Source: an uncultured Eubacterium sp. (lineage in GTDB: Bacteria; Bacillota; Clostridia; Lachnospirales; Lachnospiraceae). From it: a stretch of 6,807 nucleotides of DNA. The notes beneath the pieces were generated by a model. The model was not told the DNA's origin. It did not search any database and saw only the letters and a program-made list of their open reading frames with translations. The stretch covers positions 1 through 6,807 of the forward strand of contig CANPET010000087.1 of assembly GCA_947573465.1 (NCBI GenBank). Reading direction: 5' to 3'. Positions 1 to 6,587 of the stretch are shown here, piece by piece; position 1 is the stretch's first letter, and each line of letters begins with the position of its first letter. The position numbers and the translations under genes are program-made.

Positions 1-546
1 ATCAGAAGCGAGTATTCAGTTGGGCTACCGACAGCTGTAGGTACAAAATATAGTTATGCAAATTATTATAACAATAATGCTTATGGTACAGATTTTAGTA
101 ATATTGAAATTAAGCCGATAACAACAACAGAATTGATTACAACTGTTCCAGTTCACGACACATCGGAATCCAATATTTGTACTGAAACGACAGGTATTAA
201 TGTTAATCAAGAGATTATAGTTACATCCAATAGTAAACAGACAGAAGTTGTTACAAAACCGGTAAGAACCTCTGTTAAAAAGATATCTGTAAAGAAGAGA
301 AAACTTATAATAAAATGGAGAAGAGCAAAAAAATTTGTTTCAGGATATCAGATTCAATATTCTGCAAATAAGAAATTAAAAAATAAAAAGACCAAAACAG
401 TAAAGGGTGTTCAGAAGTTGTCAGTTAAAACCCGACAATTAAGAAAATGTAAAAAATATTATGTACGCATCAGGACATATATATGGGTAAATGGAAGAAA
501 GGTTTATTCCGACTGGTCGAAAATAAAAATGAAAAAGATAAAATAA
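1..546 (+). CDS. C-terminal part of a surface/secreted protein with a terminal fibronectin-III-like domain (5'-partial)
   Basis: The frame is open from base 1 to a TAA at 544-546, giving 181 residues whose N-terminus lies outside the window. A TTG at 133 is not a convincing start, since the frame continues upstream with normal-looking protein and no ribosome site precedes it. Visible residues 1-40 are rich in Tyr/Asn/Gly and look like the end of a folded extracellular domain I cannot identify. Residues 41-86 are a Thr/Ser/Val-rich linker. Residues 87-181 form a Lys/Arg-rich beta-sandwich-like module with the signature strands KLIIKWRRAK, SGYQIQYS, KYYVRIRTY and a final YSDWSK. This is the pattern of fibronectin-III-like modules that end many Lachnospiraceae exported proteins. 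The strongly basic module may bind anionic wall polymers (inference). The catalytic or binding role of the whole protein cannot be read from this fragment. The next gene begins 15 nt downstream on the same strand, so co-transcription is possible. Confidence 0.8.
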   Translation: MRSEYSVGLPTAVGTKYSYANYYNNNAYGTDFSNIEIKPITTTELITTVPVHDTSESNICTETTGINVNQEIIVTSNSKQTEVVTKPVRTSVKKISVKKRKLIIKWRRAKKFVSGYQIQYSANKKLKNKKTKTVKGVQKLSVKTRQLRKCKKYYVRIRTYIWVNGRKVYSDWSKIKMKKIK

Positions 547-561
547 GGCTTGAATAATTTT

Positions 562-3186
562 ATGAAGAAAATAACAATCGGTATTGTGGCTCATGTTGAT
601 GGTGGAAAAACAACATTGTCAGAGGCATTATTATATACCACAGGAAAGATAAGAAAATTAGGAAGAGTAGATCATAAAGATGCATATCTTGATACATTCC
701 AGATGGAGCGTGATAGAGGAATAACGATATTCTCAAAACAGGCTGTGATGGAATACAATGATATGCGTCTTATTTTGCTGGACACTCCCGGTCATGTGGA
801 TTTTTCGGCAGAGATGGAGCGGACATTATCAGTGCTTGATTATGCAGTTTTAGTTGTAAGTGGAAGTGAAGGTGTACAGGGACATACAGAGACACTTTGG
901 AAACTGTTAGAAACTTATCATGTTCCTACATTTTTATTTGTAAATAAAATGGACATGCCAAATGTCAGTGGTGATTTTCTGCTGCATGAAATTAAAGAAA
1001 AACTGAGTGATTCCGTGGTAAGATTTCCTGTCGGTGTGGGAACAATGGAAGATATTGCCATGTGTGATGAAGACTTGTTTGAAACTTACATGGAGGGTGG
1101 AGAAATTAGTGAGACTACTATTTCGGAATTGATATACAATAGAGATTTGTTTCCATGCTATTTTGGTTCCGCACTGCAGTTAGACGGTATAGACAGTCTG
1201 CTGGAAGGGCTGTATCAATATACCTATGAACCAATTTATTCAGAAAAATTTGGCGCAAAAGTATTTAAGATTTCAAAGGATCATAACAATAACCGTCTTA
1301 CACACTTGAAAATAACAGGTGGCAGTTTAAAGGTAAAAGATATCTTAAATGGAATGAACGGAGCCATTGAATGGAGTGAGAAGGTCAATGAGATACGGGT
1401 TTATTCCGGTGAAAAGTATGATGCGGTAGGTGAAGTAAAGGCAGGAGATGTCTGTGCCGTTATAGGCCTTACAAACACCTATCAGGGAGAAGGACTGGGA
1501 TTTGAGACAGAGGAAATATCTCCAAGTCTGATACCGGTACTTTCCTACAAGTTAGATGTACAAAATAAGGTTCATATGAATCAGGTGTATCAACAATTAA
1601 AAGAATTAGAGGAAGAAGATCCTACATTAAAAATTACCTGGAATGAAGAAAAGAAAGAACTGACCGCTAATGTTATGGGGCAGGTCCAGATAGAAGTTTT
1701 AAAAAGTCTAATTAAAGAAAGGTTTGACTTGGATATAGAGTTTGGTGCAGGAAGCATTTTATATAAAGAAACAATAACGAATACTGTGGAAGGTGTGGGT
1801 CATTTTGAACCTTTGCGTCATTATGCAGAAGTACATCTGTTATTAGAACCGGGAATGCCGGGCAGTGGATTGACTTTTGAAAGCCGTGTTAGTGAGAATG
1901 AATTAAGCAAAAACTGGCAGAGACTGATTATGACACATTTAGAAGAAAAAACTCATAGAGGTGTGCTTACCGGAGCACCGATTACGGACATCTGCATTAC
2001 AATCGTAGGTGGTAATGCTCATCTGAAACATACAGAGGGTGGTGATTTTAGACAGGCGACTTATCGTGCAGTCAGGCAGGGCTTAAAGAAAGCAGACTCT
2101 GTTTTACTGGAGCCTTATTATGATTTTACATTAACGATTCCTACAGATAATGTGGGAAGAGCCATGACGGATATTAGTCAGATGGAAGGTACGATGAATC
2201 CGCCGGAGACAGTTCATGAGAAAAGTGTATTGACCGGCTATGCACCCGTTTCAACGATGTGGAATTATATCAATGGTGTGAATGAGTATTCCCATGGACA
2301 GGGAACTTTGACATTGAAGTTTAAAGGATATGCGCCATGTCACAATGCACAAGAAGTGATTGAAAAGATAGGATATGACAGTGAGGCAGATTTGAGAAAT
2401 CCAACTGGTTCCGTATTCTGTGCGCATGGGGCCGGATTTAATGTTCCGTGGAACGAAGTAGAAAATTATATGCATGTGAAAACATCCTTGAATCTTAATT
2501 CTATAGATAAAGAAGCGGAAGAGACAAATAGTTCAGATGTAATAATTAATAGAAAAACTACGAAGTCTGTGAATGATTCATACGCCACGGACAAAGAGCT
2601 GGAGGCGATTTTTGAAAAGACGTTCGGACCGATTAAGAGAAAGAAACATACGGAGACAACAGTAAGGAATTATCAGCAGAAAACGAAGCAGTACAAAGGA
2701 AAGCAGAATAATAATCTTCCCGAATGTGTTCTGGTAGATGGATATAACATTATTTTTGCATGGGAAGAATTAAAAGATATTGCGTCAAAGAATATTGATG
2801 GGGCGAGAGATAGATTGCTTGATATTCTGTCTAACTATCAGGGGTATCAGGACAATACAGTAATTGTAGTTTTTGATGCTTATAATGTAAACAGGCACAA
2901 GGAGACGATCTATAAGCATAATAATGTTTATGTGGTGTTTACAAAAGCTGCAGAGACAGCAGATATGTATATTGCAAAAACAACACATCAGATGGCAAGT
3001 AAATATCGAGTGACTGTAGCCACTTCAGATGCATTGGAGCAATTAATTATTATGGGACATGGCGCTCTCAGAATGTCTGCGATGAATTTTAAGGAAGAAA
3101 TTGACAGGATTAATAAACAGATTGAAGAGAGTATCAGAGGGGACAGCAGCCTTGAAAATTATTTGATAAAGGATGAAATAAACTGA
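562..3186 (+). CDS. EF-G/Tet(M)-like translational GTPase fused to a C-terminal YacP/Rae1-type NYN ribonuclease domain
   Basis: The 874-residue product should be a cytosolic ribosome-binding GTPase with a nuclease tail. The G domain (about 1-220) has G1 AHVDGGKT (10-17), switch I RGITI (52-56), G3 DTPGHVD (74-80, with His78 that promotes hydrolysis), G4 NKMD (128-131) and G5 near Ser203. EF-G-like domains II (about 228-320), III (323-398), IV (400-514) and V (515-600) follow. This part ends near residue 640, the length of a whole Tet(M). A charged linker (641-719) contains DKELEAIFEKTFGPIKR (677-693). Residues about 720-860 are an NYN domain with VDGYN (Asp726), VVFDAY (Asp772), ETAD (Glu798, Asp801) and ATSD (Asp823). 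I chose ATG 562 because MKKITIGIVAHVD lines up with the Tet(M) N-terminus. A TTG at 550 would add four residues but has no ribosome site; ATG 562 has only a weak, distant AAGG at 545-548. At the domain IV tip, HTEGGDF (490-496) replaces the Tet(M) YSPVST loop, so tetracycline resistance is doubtful. Database tools may call it TetM-family by similarity. Confidence 0.9.
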   Translation: MKKITIGIVAHVDGGKTTLSEALLYTTGKIRKLGRVDHKDAYLDTFQMERDRGITIFSKQAVMEYNDMRLILLDTPGHVDFSAEMERTLSVLDYAVLVVSGSEGVQGHTETLWKLLETYHVPTFLFVNKMDMPNVSGDFLLHEIKEKLSDSVVRFPVGVGTMEDIAMCDEDLFETYMEGGEISETTISELIYNRDLFPCYFGSALQLDGIDSLLEGLYQYTYEPIYSEKFGAKVFKISKDHNNNRLTHLKITGGSLKVKDILNGMNGAIEWSEKVNEIRVYSGEKYDAVGEVKAGDVCAVIGLTNTYQGEGLGFETEEISPSLIPVLSYKLDVQNKVHMNQVYQQLKELEEEDPTLKITWNEEKKELTANVMGQVQIEVLKSLIKERFDLDIEFGAGSILYKETITNTVEGVGHFEPLRHYAEVHLLLEPGMPGSGLTFESRVSENELSKNWQRLIMTHLEEKTHRGVLTGAPITDICITIVGGNAHLKHTEGGDFRQATYRAVRQGLKKADSVLLEPYYDFTLTIPTDNVGRAMTDISQMEGTMNPPETVHEKSVLTGYAPVSTMWNYINGVNEYSHGQGTLTLKFKGYAPCHNAQEVIEKIGYDSEADLRNPTGSVFCAHGAGFNVPWNEVENYMHVKTSLNLNSIDKEAEETNSSDVIINRKTTKSVNDSYATDKELEAIFEKTFGPIKRKKHTETTVRNYQQKTKQYKGKQNNNLPECVLVDGYNIIFAWEELKDIASKNIDGARDRLLDILSNYQGYQDNTVIVVFDAYNVNRHKETIYKHNNVYVVFTKAAETADMYIAKTTHQMASKYRVTVATSDALEQLIIMGHGALRMSAMNFKEEIDRINKQIEESIRGDSSLENYLIKDEIN
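2719..3141 (+). other. YacP/Rae1-like NYN (PIN-fold) nuclease domain within the GTPase fusion
   Basis: This segment covers residues about 720-860 of the fusion protein. Compared from memory with B. subtilis Rae1 (YacP), the blocks occur in the same order and spacing: LVDGYNxI.AW, GARDRLLDILSNYQGY, VIVVFDAY, VVFTKAAETAD, VTVATSD, and GHGALRMSA followed by an amphipathic helix. The acidic residues expected to coordinate the catalytic metal (Asp726, Asp772, Asp801, Asp823) are all present, so the domain looks active. Rae1 is known to cut mRNA in a translation-dependent way inside the ribosomal A site. The reading frame is continuous through the linker, with no stop or obvious frameshift, so this is one polypeptide as sequenced. 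Confidence 0.88.
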
Positions 3187-3192
3187 TAAATT

Positions 3193-3234
3193 AAAATAAG
3201 GGAGAATACAAATATTTGTATTTTCCCTTATTTT
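3193..3234. terminator. Bidirectional rho-independent terminator between convergent genes
   Basis: Arms 3193-3212 and 3215-3234 pair over 20 positions with a single G-T wobble (3204/3223). The central bases are also self-complementary, so a real loop would use the inner few A/T bases. A GGG/CCC clamp sits at 3200-3202 and 3225-3227. The outer arms are A/T-rich, giving a U-rich end (TTATTTTCTTA) on the + strand and CTTATTTTAATTT on the - strand. It lies 6 nt after the stop of the + strand GTPase gene and directly after the stop of the - strand asnB gene, so it can end transcripts arriving from both sides. Confidence 0.88.
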
Positions 3235-3235
3235 C

Positions 3236-5080
3236 TTATAAATTATATTTTCTTAGCCAGTATCCAATCTGCAGTACATAAGCAAGCATTTGTGGGCCTG
3301 CCATAAGCTGGCCATACCAAGGTTTGCCGTAATCTTTTGGACTGTTTACAAAGCTGAGCAGTTTTTCTTTATCAATAATTGTCTGAAGAGAAAGATTTGA
3401 ATTATATTCTTCTAAAACCATTTGTCCCAGCATCTTCTCATAATTTGGATCATATGTCTTTGGATATGGAGTTTTCTTTCGATACAGAATTTCATCCGGA
3501 AGATATTTCTTTCCACATTCTACCAGCAGACTTTTAGTCTGGTTATGATAGCATTTGTATTCCCAAGGAACATTGAATACATATTCTAATATACGATAAT
3601 CTGCAAAAGGAACTCTGGCTTCAAGCCCTGAAAACATACTGCACCGGTCCATTCTGGTAAGAAGCGTCATCATAAACCATTTGATATTCAGCCACGTAAC
3701 TTTTCGGCGTAATGTTTCCGTTTCATTTTCGTCATCTAAATATTCGCATTCGCCTACAGATGTTTCATAGGCATTTTTCACATAATCGTCAATATTTAAT
3801 TCGTCAATAAAATCTTTTTTAAATAAATAAGTTCGTGCATTCATATCGTAAGACCATGGGAAGGTATTTTGATTTAACATATCTGCTCTGTGGAACCATG
3901 GATAGCCGCCAAATATTTCATCAGCACATTCTCCGGTTAAGGTAACCTTACATTCTCTGGAAACCAGTCTGCAGAAATATAGCATTGAGGACTCCACATC
4001 TGCCATACAAGGCATATCTCTGGCATCCACTGCTTCAAACAGACAATTAATCTGGTCATTGTTATTACATTCCAGATATTTGTGGTTACTGCCAATATAT
4101 TCAGTCATAATGTCTACAAAAGGTCTGTCTCTGGTAGACTGAAATGAGTTTGCTTTAAAATTAATCTCATTGTCTACAAAATCGAATGAATAGGTATTCA
4201 GTTTTTTGTCTCCAAGGTTACTGCTTACAATAGAAGAAACGAGGCTGGAATCTAGTCCTCCGGACAGAAAAGTACAAATAGGAATGTCAGATACCATCTG
4301 TTTTTTAATACTGTCTTCAATTAAGTAGTTTGTATAACAAACAGTAGAAGCATAATCGTCCCGGTGCATTCTGCTGGTTAGTTTCCAAAAACAGGTATCT
4401 GATAAAGAAATATCTCTGTTATCATTAAGAGTAACGGACATAAAATGTCCGGGAAGAACCTCATGAATTCCTGCAAAAACACCATTACCAAGAGTATGGG
4501 CAGGGCCTAGTCCGATAATTTCACACCAACTGTCGTTATTTAATTTAGGCTCTATTCCATAGGCAAAGATACCTTTGGGTTCGGAGGAGAAAACAAATTG
4601 TTTTCCATCGATATAATAATATAATGGCTTTACACCAACATGGTCCCTTGCAATAATTAATTGGTTATTGTCATAGATTGCAAATGCAAAAATACCATTA
4701 AAATCTTTGAAAATTTTTGTTCCAAAAACAAGATAGCAATAAAGGATGATTTCAGTATCGCTGGTTGTTCTCAAATCGATATCGTATGAGGATAATCGGT
4801 GTTTTAATTCATTGGTATTATACAATTCACCATTATAGGCAATGGTAGCCCGCCTGCCGTTATAACGTCTTGTCATAGGTTGGTGTCCACCTTTGATATC
4901 ACGTATGGATAGCCTTGTATGAGCTAATCCACAAAATCCTTCCATATAAATTTCGTCATCGTTTGGGCCACGATGTTTTATGGAATTTTTCATATTAATT
5001 AATTTGTTTTTTAAAAGATTAAAAGAATAATCTTTAAAAACATCATGTTTTAATTGATAAAAACCAGCGATACCGCACAT
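3236..5080 (-). CDS. asnB: Asparagine synthetase (glutamine-hydrolysing), AsnO-like
   Basis: This 614-residue cytosolic enzyme makes asparagine from aspartate, ATP and glutamine. The N-terminal class II glutaminase domain (about 1-210) starts MCGIAGF, so Cys2 is the nucleophile once Met1 is removed. It carries HRGPNDD (37-43), Arg56 in HTRLSIRD, AYNGELYN (81-88) and TSDTE (106-110). The synthetase domain has the ATP-pyrophosphatase loop SGGLDSS (273-279) and GECADEIFGGYPWF (383-396), then VPFADYR and ILYRKKTPYPKT. The Cys in GECADE, the GLGPAHT block, the YPWF extension and the overall length resemble B. subtilis AsnO, a sporulation-linked paralogue, rather than E. coli AsnB (about 554 residues); I recall those sequences and did not align them. 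ATG 5080 is preceded by AGGAG (5087-5091) at 6 nt. It starts 19 nt after dpaB with no terminator or promoter between, so it is probably the last gene of the dpaAB transcript and ends at the shared hairpin. Confidence 0.95.
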   Translation of the reverse strand: MCGIAGFYQLKHDVFKDYSFNLLKNKLINMKNSIKHRGPNDDEIYMEGFCGLAHTRLSIRDIKGGHQPMTRRYNGRRATIAYNGELYNTNELKHRLSSYDIDLRTTSDTEIILYCYLVFGTKIFKDFNGIFAFAIYDNNQLIIARDHVGVKPLYYYIDGKQFVFSSEPKGIFAYGIEPKLNNDSWCEIIGLGPAHTLGNGVFAGIHEVLPGHFMSVTLNDNRDISLSDTCFWKLTSRMHRDDYASTVCYTNYLIEDSIKKQMVSDIPICTFLSGGLDSSLVSSIVSSNLGDKKLNTYSFDFVDNEINFKANSFQSTRDRPFVDIMTEYIGSNHKYLECNNNDQINCLFEAVDARDMPCMADVESSMLYFCRLVSRECKVTLTGECADEIFGGYPWFHRADMLNQNTFPWSYDMNARTYLFKKDFIDELNIDDYVKNAYETSVGECEYLDDENETETLRRKVTWLNIKWFMMTLLTRMDRCSMFSGLEARVPFADYRILEYVFNVPWEYKCYHNQTKSLLVECGKKYLPDEILYRKKTPYPKTYDPNYEKMLGQMVLEEYNSNLSLQTIIDKEKLLSFVNSPKDYGKPWYGQLMAGPQMLAYVLQIGYWLRKYNL

Positions 5081-5099
5081 AAAATACTCCTAAATATTA

Positions 5100-5705
5100 T
5101 TATAGAATCGTAACATGTGGACTTTTAATAACAGGCTGAATTTGTCTGCCGCCCAATGCTTTTTCAATTGTTTCTTCAATTAAATCTACGTGAGCTATCA
5201 TAGAGTTCGGTTTTGTAATATAATTATCCTGTCCGAAAGGTACGAAGAAAATATTTTTTGTATTTAGAAGAATTCCAATATTTTTTAAATTCATTCCCAA
5301 TGCATCATTGGTACTTAAGAAAATTACTAAAGGTCTGTTATTTCTAAGATGTGCTTTTGCAGCCATTAAGACTGGTGTATCAGAGATACCGTTTGCTAAT
5401 TTTGATAAAGTATTGCCGGTACATGGGGCAATAATTAAAATGTCCAGCATGGATTTCGGACCGATAGGCTCAGCATCCGGTATTGTTGTGATTGGTGGTC
5501 TTCCACTGATTTCTTCCGCCATTTGTAAAAAATCTTTACATTTTCCAAAACGACTGTCTGTTGTGGAAGCATGATCTGAAAAAATAGTAAATATATTTGC
5601 TTTTGTATCTGCAAGCCGCTTTAGTTCTTCAAATACTTTTTTGTAGGTACAGTAAGAACCGGTAATTCCTACACCAATGTTCTTATCTTTAAAGTTATGA
5701 ACCAT
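5100..5705 (-). CDS. dpaB: Dipicolinate synthase subunit B (flavoprotein-like subunit)
   Basis: This 201-residue product is the SpoVFB/DpaB subunit, which acts with DpaA to convert a dihydrodipicolinate-pathway intermediate to dipicolinic acid (DPA) in the mother cell; DPA is then loaded into the spore core. It is a single flavodoxin/phosphopantothenoylcysteine-decarboxylase-like domain. Diagnostic blocks are GVGITGSYCTYKKVFEEL (11-28), SRFGKCKDF (51-59), EPIGPKSMLDILIIAPCTGN (79-98), SKLANGISDTPVLMAAKAHL (101-120), STNDALGMNL (131-140) and NIFFVPFGQDNY followed by KPNSM (151-169). The length matches B. subtilis SpoVFB (about 200). ATG 5705 has AAAGGA (5715-5720) 9 nt upstream, inside the end of dpaA. 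The gene overlaps dpaA by 11 nt, which suggests translational coupling and equal amounts of the two subunits. Confidence 0.95.
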   Translation of the reverse strand: MVHNFKDKNIGVGITGSYCTYKKVFEELKRLADTKANIFTIFSDHASTTDSRFGKCKDFLQMAEEISGRPPITTIPDAEPIGPKSMLDILIIAPCTGNTLSKLANGISDTPVLMAAKAHLRNNRPLVIFLSTNDALGMNLKNIGILLNTKNIFFVPFGQDNYITKPNSMIAHVDLIEETIEKALGGRQIQPVIKSPHVTIL

Positions 5706-6510
5706 TTATCTCAGTCCTTTCTAAATATGAAATAATGCTTTTTGCAATTAATTCCCCGGCAGCTTTTGGTGCAGTGGCACCAGGAATGCCAGGGCATGTA
5801 ATAAGAGATAAATTATATTTACTTGCCAGTTCATCTTTAAAACCATAAGGAGCAGATGCAATTTCAAATAATACACAGCTGCTTTTTAGTTTTAGATAGT
5901 GATTTTCTTTGAAAATCTCTTTAGGAACTGTGTTTATGATAACATCAAATTTGTGAATATGATGAATTAAGTCATCATATTCAATCCCTTCGTAACCATA
6001 AGCTCTTGCCTGAATTAAATGAAGAGCAGTGTGATCATATATTGAGATTTTTGCAGATAAAGAGGATAAAATTCTTGCTACATTAATACCACATTTACCA
6101 AATCCTAATATCAGAATTCGAGCATTTCTTATGGTGGAGTCTGTATTGTTTATAATAGAAGAAACAAGTCCTTCAGCTGTTAGAACAGCATTGTTCCACA
6201 CAACAGTTTCATCATGTAGAATATCAATAAATTTTACATTTTTAATGTTGTGTAAATCTTTAGGAATGCTGCCGGCAAAGATTGTCTGACCAGGCTTTAA
6301 TAAATGAATAAATGTATCCATTGGAAAACTAGAGTAAAAATCACAATTTAAATATTTTCCTTTTTTACACAATGGTGTAGAGCAGATAATATATTCGTCC
6401 TGATTAAAGTCCATAGTGGATTTCATATAAGCATGATATCCATTTTGGTTTAAATACTGGCAAATATAATCTTGTCGTTTGTCTCCGGATAATACAGCAA
6501 TTGGTTTCAT
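5695..6510 (-). CDS. dpaA: Dipicolinate synthase subunit A (NAD(P)-binding dehydrogenase-like subunit)
   Basis: The 271-residue product is SpoVFA/DpaA, the dehydrogenase-like subunit of dipicolinate synthase. The N-terminal domain (about 1-110) opens MKPIAVLSGDKRQDYICQYL, like the family's 'GGD.R' start. The central Rossmann fold has RILILGFGKCG (131-141, GxGxxG at Gly136/Gly138/Gly141), with IYDH at 157-160 as the expected second-strand acidic position. The C-terminus carries CPGIPGATAPKAAGELIAKS (239-258), characteristic of DpaA. B. subtilis SpoVFA is slightly longer (about 297). I start it at the ATG ending at 6510, because GGAGG (6516-6520) sits 5 nt upstream. The in-frame ATG at 6522 is part of that ribosome site and would lie near the predicted transcription start. 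It is the first gene of the minus-strand unit, preceded by a sigma-K-like promoter, which fits late mother-cell expression. Cluster I clostridia generally lack this pair, which helps place the organism. Confidence 0.93.
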   Translation of the reverse strand: MKPIAVLSGDKRQDYICQYLNQNGYHAYMKSTMDFNQDEYIICSTPLCKKGKYLNCDFYSSFPMDTFIHLLKPGQTIFAGSIPKDLHNIKNVKFIDILHDETVVWNNAVLTAEGLVSSIINNTDSTIRNARILILGFGKCGINVARILSSLSAKISIYDHTALHLIQARAYGYEGIEYDDLIHHIHKFDVIINTVPKEIFKENHYLKLKSSCVLFEIASAPYGFKDELASKYNLSLITCPGIPGATAPKAAGELIAKSIISYLERTEINGS

Positions 6511-6513
6511 GGG

Positions 6514-6520
6514 CACCTCC
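6514..6520 (-). promoter_or_regulatory. dpaA ribosome binding site (decides the start codon)
   Basis: On the minus strand the sequence reads ATGGAGGTGCCCATG. The GGAGGTG is a near-perfect anti-16S match, 5 nt (from GGAGG) before the second ATG. The first ATG overlaps the site and has no purine-rich sequence before it, so initiation should be at 6510. Confidence 0.85.
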
Positions 6521-6526
6521 ATGATT

Positions 6527-6554
6527 TAATTTATGCAAAGAATGTTTAAAAGTG
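6527..6554 (-). promoter_or_regulatory. Sigma-K-like promoter for dpaA-dpaB-asnB
   Basis: The minus strand carries CATAAATTA (6535 down to 6527), an exact fit to the B. subtilis sigma-K -10 pattern CATAnnnTA. It is preceded after exactly 16 nt by CAC (6554-6552), which fits the short -35 pattern mAC. Transcription would begin around 6519-6523, leaving a very short leader holding only the ribosome site. Sigma-K is the known driver of spoVF in B. subtilis. The pattern is short and the region is A/T-rich, so a chance match is possible, but position, spacing and gene function agree. Confidence 0.6.
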
Positions 6555-6587
6555 ATTTAAATATATATTTTTCTCTTAGAGTTAAAA

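Noticed and set aside
25..210. Minus-strand open frame of 61 codons
   Set aside because: It is antisense to the surface-protein gene, Cys/Ile-rich, and has no recognisable motif.
133..546. A separate 137-residue gene starting at TTG 133
   Set aside because: The frame is open to base 1 with coherent protein-like sequence, and no ribosome site precedes 133, so it is the tail of a longer gene.
550..561. TTG at 550 as start of the GTPase gene
   Set aside because: It adds MNNF before a Met that aligns with the Tet(M) N-terminus and has no usable ribosome site.
2251..2475. Minus-strand open frame of 74 codons inside the GTPase gene
   Set aside because: It is antisense to well-conserved EF-G domain V sequence and its translation has no family features.
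2785..2988. Minus-strand open frame of 67 codons under the nuclease domain
   Set aside because: It is a Cys/Ile-rich shadow of the conserved NYN coding sequence with no independent signals.
562..3186. Calling the gene tet(M)/tet(O)-type tetracycline resistance
   Set aside because: The fold and length of the first 640 residues fit, but the YSPVST loop is missing and a nuclease domain follows, so resistance is not supported by the sequence.
5081..5099. A T-box or other amino-acid riboswitch before asnB
   Set aside because: Only 19 nt separate dpaB and asnB, which is too short for any leader structure.
5308..5574. Plus-strand open frame of 88 codons across dpaB
   Set aside because: It lies opposite strongly conserved DpaB motifs and has no ribosome site, so it is a shadow frame.
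6527..6560. Sigma-E promoter for dpaA
   Set aside because: The -10 CATAAATT partly fits sigma-E, but no ATA-type -35 element lies at the expected 13-15 nt spacing; the sigma-K pattern fits better.
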